64,000 nt of DNA from an uncultured Burkholderiales bacterium. Lineage in GTDB: Bacteria; Pseudomonadota; Gammaproteobacteria; Burkholderiales; Burkholderiaceae_C. The stretch lies in NCBI GenBank assembly GCA_903886485.1, contig CAISMH010000019.1, positions 124,001 to 188,000 on the forward strand. Reading direction: 5' to 3'. Both the position numbers and the translations under genes were made by a program. Each line of letters begins with the position of its first letter. Position 1 is the first letter of the stretch. This document shows, piece after piece, positions 24,425 through 32,857 of the stretch. The notes below the pieces were generated by a model. That model worked only from the letters and a program-made list of their open reading frames with translations, searched no databases and had not been told where the DNA came from.

Positions 24425-25420
24425 ATGTCAATGCAAAAAGAAGACTTGCGCGCCGTGCGCGTGAACGCCAAAGCTGCCTCTGCCGATGCGCTGGCACCTA
24501 CTGTTGAAAAACAATCCCCCCCCACCTTGCAACACGGCGAAGCCTTGGTGCGGGTGCGCAGCGCGGGCGTGAACCCCAGCGATGTGAAGGCAGCGTTGGG
24601 CATCATGCCGCAAGCGGTTTTTCCACGCACGCCCGGGCGTGACTTCGCAGGCGTGGTGGTCGATGGCCCGAGTGCGTGGGTCGGCAAAGAGGTGTGGGGC
24701 TCGGGCGGCGATCTGGGGATCACCCGCAACGGCTCACACGCAGGCTGGCTGGTGTTGCCGGAAGCGGCCTTGCGTGAGAAACCAAAGAACTTGAGCTTCG
24801 AAGAAGCAGGCTCGGTGGGCGTGCCCTTCATCACCGCCTATGAAGGCTTTCGTCGCAGTGGCATGCCGCAACGCGGACAAACCGTGGCGGTGATGGGTGC
24901 CAACGGCAAAGTGGGTCAAGCCGCCGTCCAACTGGCAGCCCAAGCCGGCGCACAGGTGATCGCCGTGCGACGCGGAGGCGGTGCATGGGACGGCCCCTCG
25001 GCAGGCGTGCACACCGTGGACGCTAACACCGAAGACGTGGCGGCACGCATCCGCGAACTCAGCGATGGCAAAGGTGCGCACATCGTGTTCAACACGGTGG
25101 GCAGCCCCTACTTTGAAGCCGCCAACAAAGCGATGGCCAAGGGCGCCACACAAATCTTCATTTCCACCTTCGATCGTGCGGTGCCGTTTGACATCTTCAC
25201 CTTCTACCGTGGCATGCACACCTACGTGGGCATTGACACCTTGGCTCTTAACTGCATCGACACCAACGAGCGCATGCAAGCCATGTGCGCGGGCTTTGAA
25301 GCAGGCACGCTGCACCCCTTCACCGTCACCGCAGATGCGGTGTTCTCGCTCGATCACGTGCTGGCTGTCTACAAAGAAGTGCTCGGTGGCGCCAGCCGCC
25401 GCGTGGTCTTCAACCCTTAA
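24425..25420 (+). CDS. zinc-type/quinone-oxidoreductase-like MDR enzyme
   Basis: A 331-aa medium-chain dehydrogenase/reductase, NADPH-dependent by family. Residues about 60-80 (GRDFAGVVVDGPSAWVG), the Rossmann loop VMGANGKVGQAAVQLA and NTVGSPYFEAAN are the family motifs. It lacks the zinc-binding cysteines, so it is closer to quinone or enone reductases. Fourth gene of the operon, about 21 bases after BKACE. Probably reduces an enone or quinone in the same pathway. Confidence 0.88.
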   Translation: MSMQKEDLRAVRVNAKAASADALAPTVEKQSPPTLQHGEALVRVRSAGVNPSDVKAALGIMPQAVFPRTPGRDFAGVVVDGPSAWVGKEVWGSGGDLGITRNGSHAGWLVLPEAALREKPKNLSFEEAGSVGVPFITAYEGFRRSGMPQRGQTVAVMGANGKVGQAAVQLAAQAGAQVIAVRRGGGAWDGPSAGVHTVDANTEDVAARIRELSDGKGAHIVFNTVGSPYFEAANKAMAKGATQIFISTFDRAVPFDIFTFYRGMHTYVGIDTLALNCIDTNERMQAMCAGFEAGTLHPFTVTADAVFSLDHVLAVYKEVLGGASRRVVFNP

Positions 25421-25435
25421 CACCCAAGGCTTGCC

Positions 25436-25795
25436 ATGAACATCACCCGACTCAGCGAGGCGCCCGAATACGTCGCCCCCAACCACTTCGACATGCAGTG
25501 CTTGCGCTTGCAAGGGCGCGAGGCTGGACCTGCCGTGCAACTGTGGATGGGCATGTCCATCTTGCAACCGGGAGGCCACACCTCGCTCGATGGCTCACCC
25601 ATTGAAAAGCATTACGTGGTGCTCGAAGGCGAACTCACCTTGGTGAGTGAACTCGATGGTGTGGAAACACGCGAGGTCTTGCACGCCTTTGACTCTTGCC
25701 GTTTTGCCCCCGGTGAGAAACGACAAATCATCAACCACACCGAACAAGTTGCGCGGATCTTGTTGGCCATGCCTTTTGAACCGCCCGCAGTTTGA
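25436..25795 (+). CDS. cupin-domain protein
   Basis: A 119-aa single-domain cupin: the first motif is GGHTSLDGSPIEKHYVVLEGE (Gly/His/Glu pattern), and the second holds FAPGEKRQIINHTE. Both motifs carry residues that can bind a metal. It could be a small dioxygenase, an isomerase or a sensor. Placed between the MDR and the Bug receptor genes in the same operon. Function unknown beyond the fold. Confidence 0.85.
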   Translation: MNITRLSEAPEYVAPNHFDMQCLRLQGREAGPAVQLWMGMSILQPGGHTSLDGSPIEKHYVVLEGELTLVSELDGVETREVLHAFDSCRFAPGEKRQIINHTEQVARILLAMPFEPPAV

Positions 25796-25821
25796 ATTTC
25801 AAAATATCAGGAGACAACACC

Positions 25822-26811
25822 ATGAACCACGCATCCTTCTCACGTCGTCAGAGTTTGCAATGGGCGGCTGCGCTCACGGCCGGCACAGCCCTGCCTAGCT
25901 TTGCCCAATCGGAGTGGCCCAAAGACAAGTCCATCACCTTCATCGTGCCGTTCACCGCAGGCAGCGGCACGGACGTGATCGCGCGCACTGTGGCCGAAAA
26001 GCTCGGTCCTCTGTTGGGCGCACAAATCGTCATCGACAACCGCACCGGCGCAGGCGGCACTGTCGGTGCGGCCTTGGTCGCCAAAGCGCCCTCAGATGGC
26101 TACACCATGCTGGTCCACAGCTCGGGCCATGTGGTCAACCCTGCGCTCTACCCCAAACTCAGCTACGACACCCTCAAAGACTTTGACGGCATCAGCCCTC
26201 TGGCGAGCTTGCCCAACGTGATCGTGGTCTCGCCTAGCAAGGGCTACAAAGACGTGGCCGATTTGGTCGCCAAGGCCAAGGCGCAACCGGGCGCTTTGAA
26301 TTACGCATCGGCCGGTAACGGCTCTGCCACCCACATGAACGCCGAGAAGTTCCGCGTCGCCACCGGCGTGCAAGCGCAGCATGTGCCTTATCGCGGCACA
26401 CCCGAGGCGCTGACCGAAACCGCCTCGGGTCGCATCGACTGGTTCTTTGCGCCCTTGGTGTCAGCCCTGCCCTTGATTCAAAGTGGTCGCTTGCAAGCCT
26501 TGGCCGTCAGCACCGCGCAGCGTTCGCCACTGCTGCCGAACGTGCCGTCCATCGCTGAGGCAGGTTTTGCCAACGCGGCTTATACGTTTTGGGTGGGTTT
26601 GTTTGTCACGGCCAAAACACCCAAACCCATCGTGCAAAAGCTGCATGCGGGCGTGATGGCTGTGTTGGCCATGTCCGATGTGAAAGACCGTCTTGAGAAA
26701 CTCGGTGCGGCAGCCATGCCCATGCAACAAGAGGCGTTTGAGAAATACCTCGATGCAGAAACTTTGTCCGCCGCTCAACTCGTCAAGGCTGCGGGCATTC
26801 GTGTGGAGTGA
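25822..26811 (+). CDS. Bug/TctC-family periplasmic solute receptor
   Basis: A 329-aa carboxylate receptor with a Tat- or Sec-like signal (SRRQSLQWAAALTAG, cleaved near SFAQ). Motifs: ITFIVPFTAGSGTDVIART, IVIDNRTGAGGTVGA and APSDGYTML. ATG 25822 has AGGAGA upstream, 26 bases after the cupin gene. Last gene of the LacI-controlled operon, and it meets another Bug gene on the opposite strand 6 bases on. It presumably binds the aromatic or ring-derived acid taken up by the cell. Confidence 0.92.
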   Translation: MNHASFSRRQSLQWAAALTAGTALPSFAQSEWPKDKSITFIVPFTAGSGTDVIARTVAEKLGPLLGAQIVIDNRTGAGGTVGAALVAKAPSDGYTMLVHSSGHVVNPALYPKLSYDTLKDFDGISPLASLPNVIVVSPSKGYKDVADLVAKAKAQPGALNYASAGNGSATHMNAEKFRVATGVQAQHVPYRGTPEALTETASGRIDWFFAPLVSALPLIQSGRLQALAVSTAQRSPLLPNVPSIAEAGFANAAYTFWVGLFVTAKTPKPIVQKLHAGVMAVLAMSDVKDRLEKLGAAAMPMQQEAFEKYLDAETLSAAQLVKAAGIRVE

Positions 26812-26817
26812 GCTTGC

Positions 26818-27795
26818 TCAGTCCGCTGTGATCTTGGCTGACTTGATCACCTTGCCCCAGTAGTCCAACTCCTTGCGCGTGAACTCGCCCAACTGCGCGG
26901 GTGTGAAGGCTTCCACCGAGGTGCCCGAGTCTTCCGCTTTTTTGCGGATCTCGGGTTGCTGCAAGATTTTGTTCACTTCGGCATTGAGCTGCTGCACCAC
27001 CGCAGCGGGTGTGCCCGCAGGGGCATACAACGCGAACCATGAATCCAAGTCATAGCCTTTGAGTCCCGCCTCGGTCGCGGTGGGCACATCGGGCAAGGAG
27101 GCCAAGCGTTTGGGGCTGGTGACAGCCAGTGCGCGCAAACGGCCCGACTTGATGTGACTCACCACCGAGGCAGGGGTGGTGATGTGCATATCGACCGTGC
27201 CTGCGAGCAGGTCTTGCACCGCAGGGCCAGACCCACGGTAAGGAATGTGCGTGATGAAGGTGCCTGTGAGTTGTTTGAACAACTCGCCTGCGATGTGTTG
27301 GATGGAGCCATTGCCTGATGACGCGTAGTTGAGCTTGCCCGGGTTTTGCTTGGCATACGCAATCAACTCTTGCAGTGTGTTGACGGGCAAGGCGTGATGA
27401 ATCGCAATCACCTGAGGCGCGCGGGTGACCATGGCCACGGGCACAAAGTCCTTGAGGGGGTCCCACCCTGCTTCTTTGAACAAATGCGGGTTGCCCACTT
27501 GGTAGCCGCTGTAGGCCATGAGCAAGATGTAGCCATCGGGTTTGGCACGTGCCACAAATTGGTTGCCAATATTGCCAGAGCCGCCCGGCTTGTTGTCCAC
27601 GATGACCGACTGCCCCAGCGCACGCGTGAGTGGTTCGACAATCAAGCGCGCGGTGAAGTCGGTGCTGCCGCCGGGCGGTGTGGGCACCACCAAGGTGACG
27701 GGGCGTTGCGGAAATTTGGCTTGGGCAAAAGCCATAGGACTCCAGCCTGTGGCAAAGGACACAGCACCTAAGGTCACCAGTTCACGTCGTTTCAT
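26818..27795 (-). CDS. Bug/TctC-family periplasmic solute receptor
   Basis: The third Bug receptor of the window, 325 aa, with signal MKRRELVTLGAVSFATG and cleavage near AFAQA. Motifs: VTLVVPTPPGGSTDFTARL, VIVDNKPGGSGNIGNQ and PDGYILLMA. Sequence differs clearly from the two other copies. Last gene of the leftward operon that starts with the CoA-transferase; 29 bases from the VOC gene. It should bring in the acid that is later activated by CoA transfer. Confidence 0.92.
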   Translation of the reverse strand: MKRRELVTLGAVSFATGWSPMAFAQAKFPQRPVTLVVPTPPGGSTDFTARLIVEPLTRALGQSVIVDNKPGGSGNIGNQFVARAKPDGYILLMAYSGYQVGNPHLFKEAGWDPLKDFVPVAMVTRAPQVIAIHHALPVNTLQELIAYAKQNPGKLNYASSGNGSIQHIAGELFKQLTGTFITHIPYRGSGPAVQDLLAGTVDMHITTPASVVSHIKSGRLRALAVTSPKRLASLPDVPTATEAGLKGYDLDSWFALYAPAGTPAAVVQQLNAEVNKILQQPEIRKKAEDSGTSVEAFTPAQLGEFTRKELDYWGKVIKSAKITAD

Positions 27796-27824
27796 GCTGT
27801 CTCCTTTTTGTGTGAACTTGGCGT

Positions 27825-28217
27825 TCAGGCCAGCTCTGAAATTTCAATCAAATTCAAATCAGGGTCGCGCACATAGACCGATCTGATTTTTTGGGTGGCG
27901 CCCGTGCGCATGACGGGGCCTTCCACGAGGGGCCAGTTGTGTGCGCTTAACTTGGCCATCACTTCATCAAGTGGCACCGATGCAATGAAGCACAAGTCCA
28001 ATGCGCCCGGCACAGGCACGTGGGCTTTGGGCTCGAACTCTTTGCCCCGCACATGCAGATTGATTTTTTGGTGGCCAAACTTGAAGGCCTTGCGCGTGAC
28101 AGGCGGTGTGCCGCCCACAAAGCTCTCCAGCGTCATGCCCATGACGCGGGTGTAAAAGTCCACGCACGCGTCTTCGTTGAAGGTGGTCAACACCAAGTGG
28201 TCGAGGTGGTCAATCAT
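27825..28217 (-). CDS. VOC/glyoxalase-family protein
   Basis: A 130-aa vicinal-oxygen-chelate protein: two beta-alpha-beta-beta-beta modules beginning DHLDHLVLTTFNEDACVDFY and ending YVRDPDLNLIEISE, with the typical His near residue 6 and Glu near the end as metal ligands. Could be a lyase, isomerase or dioxygenase. Overlaps the HMG-CoA-lyase-like gene by 8 bases, so translation is coupled. Role in the pathway is not clear. Confidence 0.88.
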   Translation of the reverse strand: MIDHLDHLVLTTFNEDACVDFYTRVMGMTLESFVGGTPPVTRKAFKFGHQKINLHVRGKEFEPKAHVPVPGALDLCFIASVPLDEVMAKLSAHNWPLVEGPVMRTGATQKIRSVYVRDPDLNLIEISELA

Positions 28218-29151
28218 GTGCGGCTCCCTTCAACTCTGCGACGTATGCTGGTGCTGGATGCAAGTCTGTGATGCGTCCAGCCTTGGCCACTTGGCCCGGC
28301 ACCTCATGGCCCACGATGGCGGGTAAGTGACGCGCCACATTCAACAGCTTGGACAGATCCATGCCCGTGTCATAGCCCATGGCGTCGAGCATGTGGATGG
28401 CATCTTCACTGCAAATATTGCCACTTGCGCCCGGTGCATACGGACAGCCGCCCAAGCCACCCAGCGAGCCGTCGAGTCGTGTGATGCCGCCTTGCACCGC
28501 CGCCAGCACATTGGCCAAGCCCATGCCGCGGGTGTTGTGAAAGTGCAGCGTGAGTTGTGTGTGTGACAACTGCTGTTGCAAGGCCTCCACCATGCGGCTG
28601 ACTTGTGCTGGATGCGCCATGCCCGTGGTGTCGCAAATCGTCAGGCCACGCACACCCAAATCGGCAAAGCGCTGCGCCCACTGCTGCACCACTGCCAGCG
28701 GCACATCGCCCTCCATGGGGCAACCAAAACAGGTGGAGAGTGACACGTTGATGGGCGTGCGGCCATCCACATGACGCACCACGTCGGTCAACGCGGCAAA
28801 GCTTTGTTCGCGGGTCATGCGCAGATTGGCCAAGTTGTGTGTCTCGGAGACCGACATGACCAAATTGAGTTCGTCCGCGCGTGACTCCAGCGCGCGCTCG
28901 GCTCCGCGCAAGTTGGGCACCAGCACGGTGTATTCCACGCCGGGCACGCGGGTGATGCTGCCCATCACCTCTTCGGCATCACGCAACATAGGAATGGCTT
29001 TGGGCGAGGTGAACGATGTGGCCTCGATCTTGGCATAGCCGCATTGGCTGAGGGCGTCGATGAGCGCGATTTTGTCGTCGGTGGCGATGAATTCGGGTTC
29101 GATTTGAAAGCCGTCGCGGGTGACGACTTCGTTGAAATAAATGCGTGTCAT
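28210..29151 (-). CDS. hydroxymethylglutaryl-CoA lyase-family protein
   Basis: A 313-aa (beta/alpha)8 metal-dependent lyase of the HMGL-like/DRE-TIM family, which cleaves a 3-hydroxyacyl-CoA to acetyl-CoA and a keto acid. Motifs: FNEVVTRDGFQIEPEF, ICDTTGMAHP, LHFHNTRGMGLANV with the metal histidines, and the Gly-rich LGGLGGCPYAPGASGN loop near the catalytic Cys. ATG 29151 overlaps the CoA-transferase stop by 4 bases. True HMG-CoA lyase is possible, but with the CoA-transferase it is more likely a citramalyl- or related-CoA lyase. Substrate not proven. Confidence 0.88.
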   Translation of the reverse strand: MTRIYFNEVVTRDGFQIEPEFIATDDKIALIDALSQCGYAKIEATSFTSPKAIPMLRDAEEVMGSITRVPGVEYTVLVPNLRGAERALESRADELNLVMSVSETHNLANLRMTREQSFAALTDVVRHVDGRTPINVSLSTCFGCPMEGDVPLAVVQQWAQRFADLGVRGLTICDTTGMAHPAQVSRMVEALQQQLSHTQLTLHFHNTRGMGLANVLAAVQGGITRLDGSLGGLGGCPYAPGASGNICSEDAIHMLDAMGYDTGMDLSKLLNVARHLPAIVGHEVPGQVAKAGRITDLHPAPAYVAELKGAAHD

Positions 29152-30335
29152 GCGACGATGCCTTTGTCTTTGAGTGCTTGAATTTGTGCAGCGGTCAAAC
29201 CTATTTCGTTCAACACCGCATCCGTGTCTTGCCCAATGGTGGGCGCATTGCGTCGGTGACTACCGGGCGTGCGAGAGAGTTTGGGGATGATGCCGGGCAC
29301 GGCCAACGAGGTGCCGTCGTCCATCTGCACGTGTTGAATCATGCCGCGCGCTTGGTAGTGGGGGTCGGCCGCAATGTCGGCCACGGTGTAGATGCGGCCT
29401 GCGGGCACCGCCGCGGCATCCAACGCGTCCAGCACTTGTTCTACTGAGTGTTGCGCGGTCCAAGTGCCAATGGCGGCATCGATCTCGGCCACGCGCTTGA
29501 CGCGGCCTGCGTTGTCAGTGAGTGCGGGGTCGTGGCCCAAATCATCACGGCCCATGGTGTGCATGAGACGCTTGAAAATGCTGTCGCCATTGCCCGCAAT
29601 CAGCACATAGCCGTCGTCTTTGCAGCGGTACGCATTGCTGGGCGCAATGCCGGGCAAGGCGCTGCCCGCGGCTTCGCGCACGGCGCCAAAGGCGCTGAAC
29701 TCGGGCAACAAACTCTCCATGCAGTTGAAGACCGCTTCGTACAGAGCCACATCAATCACTTGGCCTAGGCCGCTGGTTTGGCGCTCTTGCAGCGCCATCA
29801 AAATGCCAATCACCCCGTGCAGCGAAGCCAGTGTGTCGCCGATGCTCACGCCCACACGCACCGGCACACGGCCCGGCTCGGCGGTGAGGTGGCGCAAGCC
29901 ACTCATGGCCTCGGCCACGACGCCAAAGCCGGGCTTGTCGCGGTAAGGCCCGGTCTGCCCATAGCCGCTGATGCGCAGCATGATGAGCCGTGGGTTAATG
30001 GCCAACAGCGCGTCAGGCCCGAGGCCCCAGCCTTCCATGGCACCGGGACGGAAGTTTTCAATCAGCACATCCGCGTCTTTGACGAGTTGGCGCACGATGT
30101 CTTGGGCGGCAGGGTCTTTGAGGTCCAGCGCCACCGAGCGCTTGTTGCGCGACTGCACTTGCCACCACACCGAGGTGCCGTCTTTGAGCAAGCGCCACTT
30201 GCGCAGCGGGTCGCCCGTTTTGGGGGTTTCAATCTTCACCACGTCGGCGCCGAAGTCGGCCAAGGTTTTGGCGGCAAAGGGGCCCGCGATCAGTTGGCCG
30301 AGTTCGACCACTTTCAGTCCGTTCAAGGCACTCAT
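29148..30335 (-). CDS. CoA-transferase family III (CaiB/BaiF) protein
   Basis: A 395-aa class III CoA-transferase. The start region LKVVELGQLIAGPFAAKTLADFG is typical, FRPGAMEGWGLG and ISGYGQTGPY follow, and the catalytic Asp is expected in KTLADFGADVVKIE or the later SIGDTLA region. Start ATG 30335 (MSALNG) was preferred to ATG 30350, which adds five residues before the conserved start. First gene of the leftward operon CoA-transferase, HMGL-like, VOC, Bug, opposite a LysR gene. It would activate a dicarboxylic or hydroxy acid for the lyase. Confidence 0.9.
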   Translation of the reverse strand: MSALNGLKVVELGQLIAGPFAAKTLADFGADVVKIETPKTGDPLRKWRLLKDGTSVWWQVQSRNKRSVALDLKDPAAQDIVRQLVKDADVLIENFRPGAMEGWGLGPDALLAINPRLIMLRISGYGQTGPYRDKPGFGVVAEAMSGLRHLTAEPGRVPVRVGVSIGDTLASLHGVIGILMALQERQTSGLGQVIDVALYEAVFNCMESLLPEFSAFGAVREAAGSALPGIAPSNAYRCKDDGYVLIAGNGDSIFKRLMHTMGRDDLGHDPALTDNAGRVKRVAEIDAAIGTWTAQHSVEQVLDALDAAAVPAGRIYTVADIAADPHYQARGMIQHVQMDDGTSLAVPGIIPKLSRTPGSHRRNAPTIGQDTDAVLNEIGLTAAQIQALKDKGIVA

Positions 30336-30390
30336 GATTGGCAATGGCATAAATCAAACATGGCGGGACTATAAAAACAAACGACCCACC

Positions 30391-30408
30391 ATGGAATTGC
30401 TATTCCAT
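30391..30408. promoter_or_regulatory. LysR-type binding palindrome
   Basis: ATGGAAT-TGCT-ATTCCAT is a perfect inverted repeat with a 4-base centre, fitting the T-N11-A rule for LysR regulators. It sits between the divergent LysR and CoA-transferase genes, 56 bases from the CoA-transferase start. Confidence 0.65.
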
Positions 30409-30415
30409 CGGATGG

Positions 30416-30434
30416 CCTTCGCGTTTCGCGAAGG
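30416..30434. other. 8-bp hairpin near the lysR-type gene start
   Basis: CCTTCGCG-TTT-CGCGAAGG forms a tight stem-loop 15 bases before the regulator start codon. It could lower translation or act as an extra operator. No U-run follows, so it is not a classical terminator. Confidence 0.5.
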
Positions 30435-30449
30435 GTGAAAATAAGGCCC

Positions 30450-31355
30450 ATGAAAAAAAGCTTCAACCTCAGCCGATTCGACTTTGTCACCCTTCGTCTC
30501 TTTTGCGCGGTGGCGCAAAGCGGCAGCATCACCAAGGGGGCCGAGGCCTGTCATTTGGCGCTGTCAGCGGCCAGCCGACGCTTGTCTGACTTTGAGTCGG
30601 CCACCGGCTCGCAACTCCTAGAGCGCAGCAAAAAAGGCGTGCAACTCACCCCCGCGGGGCATTTGACGCTGCAGCACTGCCTTCGGCTGTTTCAAGGCTT
30701 GGAGCGTTTCCACAGTGAGTTGAGCGACTACTCGCAAGGCATTCGCGGCCATGTGCGGCTGTGGGCCAATATGTCGTCGCTCACCGAATACCTGCCAAAC
30801 ATCCTGCGCGACTTTTTGTTTGCCCACGCCGACATCGTGGTGGAGCTTGAGGAGCAACTCAGCGGCGACATTGCCCGTGCCTTGGTGGATGGCTTGGCCG
30901 ACATTGGCGTGTTGGCCGATGAAACACCGATGGACGGCCTGACGGTCGTGCCGTTTCAAACCAATGAACTGGTGTTGCTGTGCCACGCCAGCCACCCGCT
31001 CGCCAAGCGCAAACAAGTGGACTTCAAAACTTGTCTGAAATACGACTTTGTGGGGCTGAACCGAGGCAGCTCGTTACTGGAGCTGACCTCACGCGTGGCG
31101 GAGAAAGAAGGCCAGCACATGCGCATGCGTGTGCAAGTCAGAAGCTTTGATGCCATGTGTCAGATGATTGCAGCGGGATTGGGCGTGGGCATCCTCCCTC
31201 TGGGAGCCTGCGCCAGCCAAGCGCAAGCCTTGCAACTCAAAGTCGTGCACCTCAAAGACGCATGGGCTCTGCGCAAATTGGCCATCGCCTACAACCCCCA
31301 GCGCGAGCTATCGCCCTCGGCGCAATTGCTGTTATCAGCGCTCACGCCCGCTTAG
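30450..31355 (+). CDS. LysR-family transcriptional regulator
   Basis: A 301-aa LysR regulator. The winged helix-turn-helix is at about 14-70 (FDFVTLRLFCAVAQSGSI, CHLALSAASRRLSDFES), followed by a substrate-binding domain. ATG 30450 has TAAGG before it; a GTG at 30435 is in frame. Divergent from the CoA-transferase operon with a visible T-N11-A palindrome between them, so it probably activates that operon on binding a pathway acid. Its stop overlaps the porin stop by 4 bases on the other strand. Confidence 0.93.
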   Translation: MKKSFNLSRFDFVTLRLFCAVAQSGSITKGAEACHLALSAASRRLSDFESATGSQLLERSKKGVQLTPAGHLTLQHCLRLFQGLERFHSELSDYSQGIRGHVRLWANMSSLTEYLPNILRDFLFAHADIVVELEEQLSGDIARALVDGLADIGVLADETPMDGLTVVPFQTNELVLLCHASHPLAKRKQVDFKTCLKYDFVGLNRGSSLLELTSRVAEKEGQHMRMRVQVRSFDAMCQMIAAGLGVGILPLGACASQAQALQLKVVHLKDAWALRKLAIAYNPQRELSPSAQLLLSALTPA

Positions 31356-32719
31356 AACTCGGCGTGAAAACGCAGCGCGTACACATTCACAGGCCCACGA
31401 TCGGCGTTGTAAGCGGGGTTTTGGATGCGTTGGTAATCGGTGGTCAGCCACGTGCCCCGCGTCATTTGAAAGCTGTAGAAAGCCTCCAGAATTTGCTCGG
31501 GCTTGTAATTCAGGGTTTGCGTGGCGCTGTAAGCGTCACCAATGAAAAAGGACATGCCGCCTGCTGCCAAGAAGCCCCGACGCTCAGACGACAACGTGTT
31601 GTGCATGAAGGCCACGCCCACCGCATCATCGGTGCGCCCCCACAAGCCGCCTTTGAAAACAAGGCCTGTGGAGAGTGAGCCATCGGCTTCGGTGAACGCA
31701 TAGGTCTCGGTGCGACCATCGGCCTTCATGGCACGCATAAAGAATCCCACGCTCGGGCTGATGGCTTGTTCGATGTTCACGCCCAAGCCGTATTTGATTT
31801 TTTCGCCGCCACGCACCGCAATCAGTGCATCGGGCCCAATTTGCGGTATCGAATGCGTTTGCAGCCATTGCGTGGCGTCTTGGAAGCTGGCCACCTGTGC
31901 GCGGTTGCGCCACGCCAGCACCCGCACTTTGCCCGGCTGACCGGCCAGCATGTGACCACGCTCCAGCTCCACTTGGTCGCCGTAGTGTTTGCCCAGCGCA
32001 AAGTCCACGGGCAAACCGTTGGGTTCTTTGGGGCCGGTCATGCGGCCAAAGCGCAGCACCCAATTGTCTTGGTACCACTCACCTGCGAAGCCCCAACCAA
32101 AACCACGCGCATCGGCGGCGTAGTCGTAAGCGGCATAGGTCCAATTGCCCCAGTTCATGAACTGGGTCCGTGGGTCTTTGGCGTAGGCGTTGTCGTCAAA
32201 CACGTCGAGGGCGGAGAAGTTACCTGCCGTCAAAACAAAACGGTTTTTGCTGACCCAGCCTGCCATTTGGTTGAAGTCCGGCTCGATCCACTCTTGCTCA
32301 CCGCCGTGGTTCCAGGTTTGGCGCACAAACAGTCGTTGACGGTAGAGCTTGGGCGTGCTGCCCCCTGCGCGGGTGATTTCGCCATTGGTAAAGCCACCGA
32401 GCCCCACCAAATTGCCAGAAAACGGAATGCCCGAAGTCACCTCGGGGTTGAAATACAGCTCGCCATCTTGCCAAGGACGAAAGCCCCAATGCGCCGTGGT
32501 GCTGAAGGTGTACATGCGCTCGCTTTGCGGCAACAGGCTGTTCGCACCCGAGTAAGCGGCCTGAAACGCGTCATGGTGCTGCCAGTTGTAGGTGAGTTGG
32601 TAGCGCGCTGTGCTGTCTTCTGTCTCAGCCGCTGCGCTGGTGTCGGCCCACACGCTCGCTGCAGCCAAGCTGCACACCACCGCGAAAGCGGTGCGTCGAT
32701 GAAGCGAAAAATGGGACAT
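31352..32719 (-). CDS. OprB-like carbohydrate-selective or acid-selective outer-membrane porin
   Basis: A 455-aa outer-membrane beta-barrel of the carbohydrate porin OprB type. The signal is MSHFSLHRRTAFAVVCSLA with cleavage near ADTSAA. The body has alternating aromatic strands (YQLTYNWQHHDAFQ, LYRQRLFVRQTWN, WGNWTYAAYDY) and ends ALRFHAEF with the C-terminal Phe needed for barrel insertion. Start ATG 32719 was chosen over 32776 because it gives a normal signal peptide. It is near, but convergent with, the LysR gene; it may serve uptake for the catabolic block. Confidence 0.85.
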   Translation of the reverse strand: MSHFSLHRRTAFAVVCSLAAASVWADTSAAAETEDSTARYQLTYNWQHHDAFQAAYSGANSLLPQSERMYTFSTTAHWGFRPWQDGELYFNPEVTSGIPFSGNLVGLGGFTNGEITRAGGSTPKLYRQRLFVRQTWNHGGEQEWIEPDFNQMAGWVSKNRFVLTAGNFSALDVFDDNAYAKDPRTQFMNWGNWTYAAYDYAADARGFGWGFAGEWYQDNWVLRFGRMTGPKEPNGLPVDFALGKHYGDQVELERGHMLAGQPGKVRVLAWRNRAQVASFQDATQWLQTHSIPQIGPDALIAVRGGEKIKYGLGVNIEQAISPSVGFFMRAMKADGRTETYAFTEADGSLSTGLVFKGGLWGRTDDAVGVAFMHNTLSSERRGFLAAGGMSFFIGDAYSATQTLNYKPEQILEAFYSFQMTRGTWLTTDYQRIQNPAYNADRGPVNVYALRFHAEF

Positions 32720-32857
32720 AGAGAAAAAGTAAACGTCAAGCCAAGCCAACACAGCCGTGTGTCGCCGATGGTTCATTGTAGAAAGGCTTTATTTCATTTC
32801 CGTGAATCTGCAACGCTGCTCCCGCATAAAATCACAGACTCCATTTAAGGAAGATCC

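Noticed and set aside
32720..32857. Leader peptide for attenuation before leuC
   Set aside because: No short frame with a run of Leu codons and no terminator-like stem was seen in the 138-base gap.
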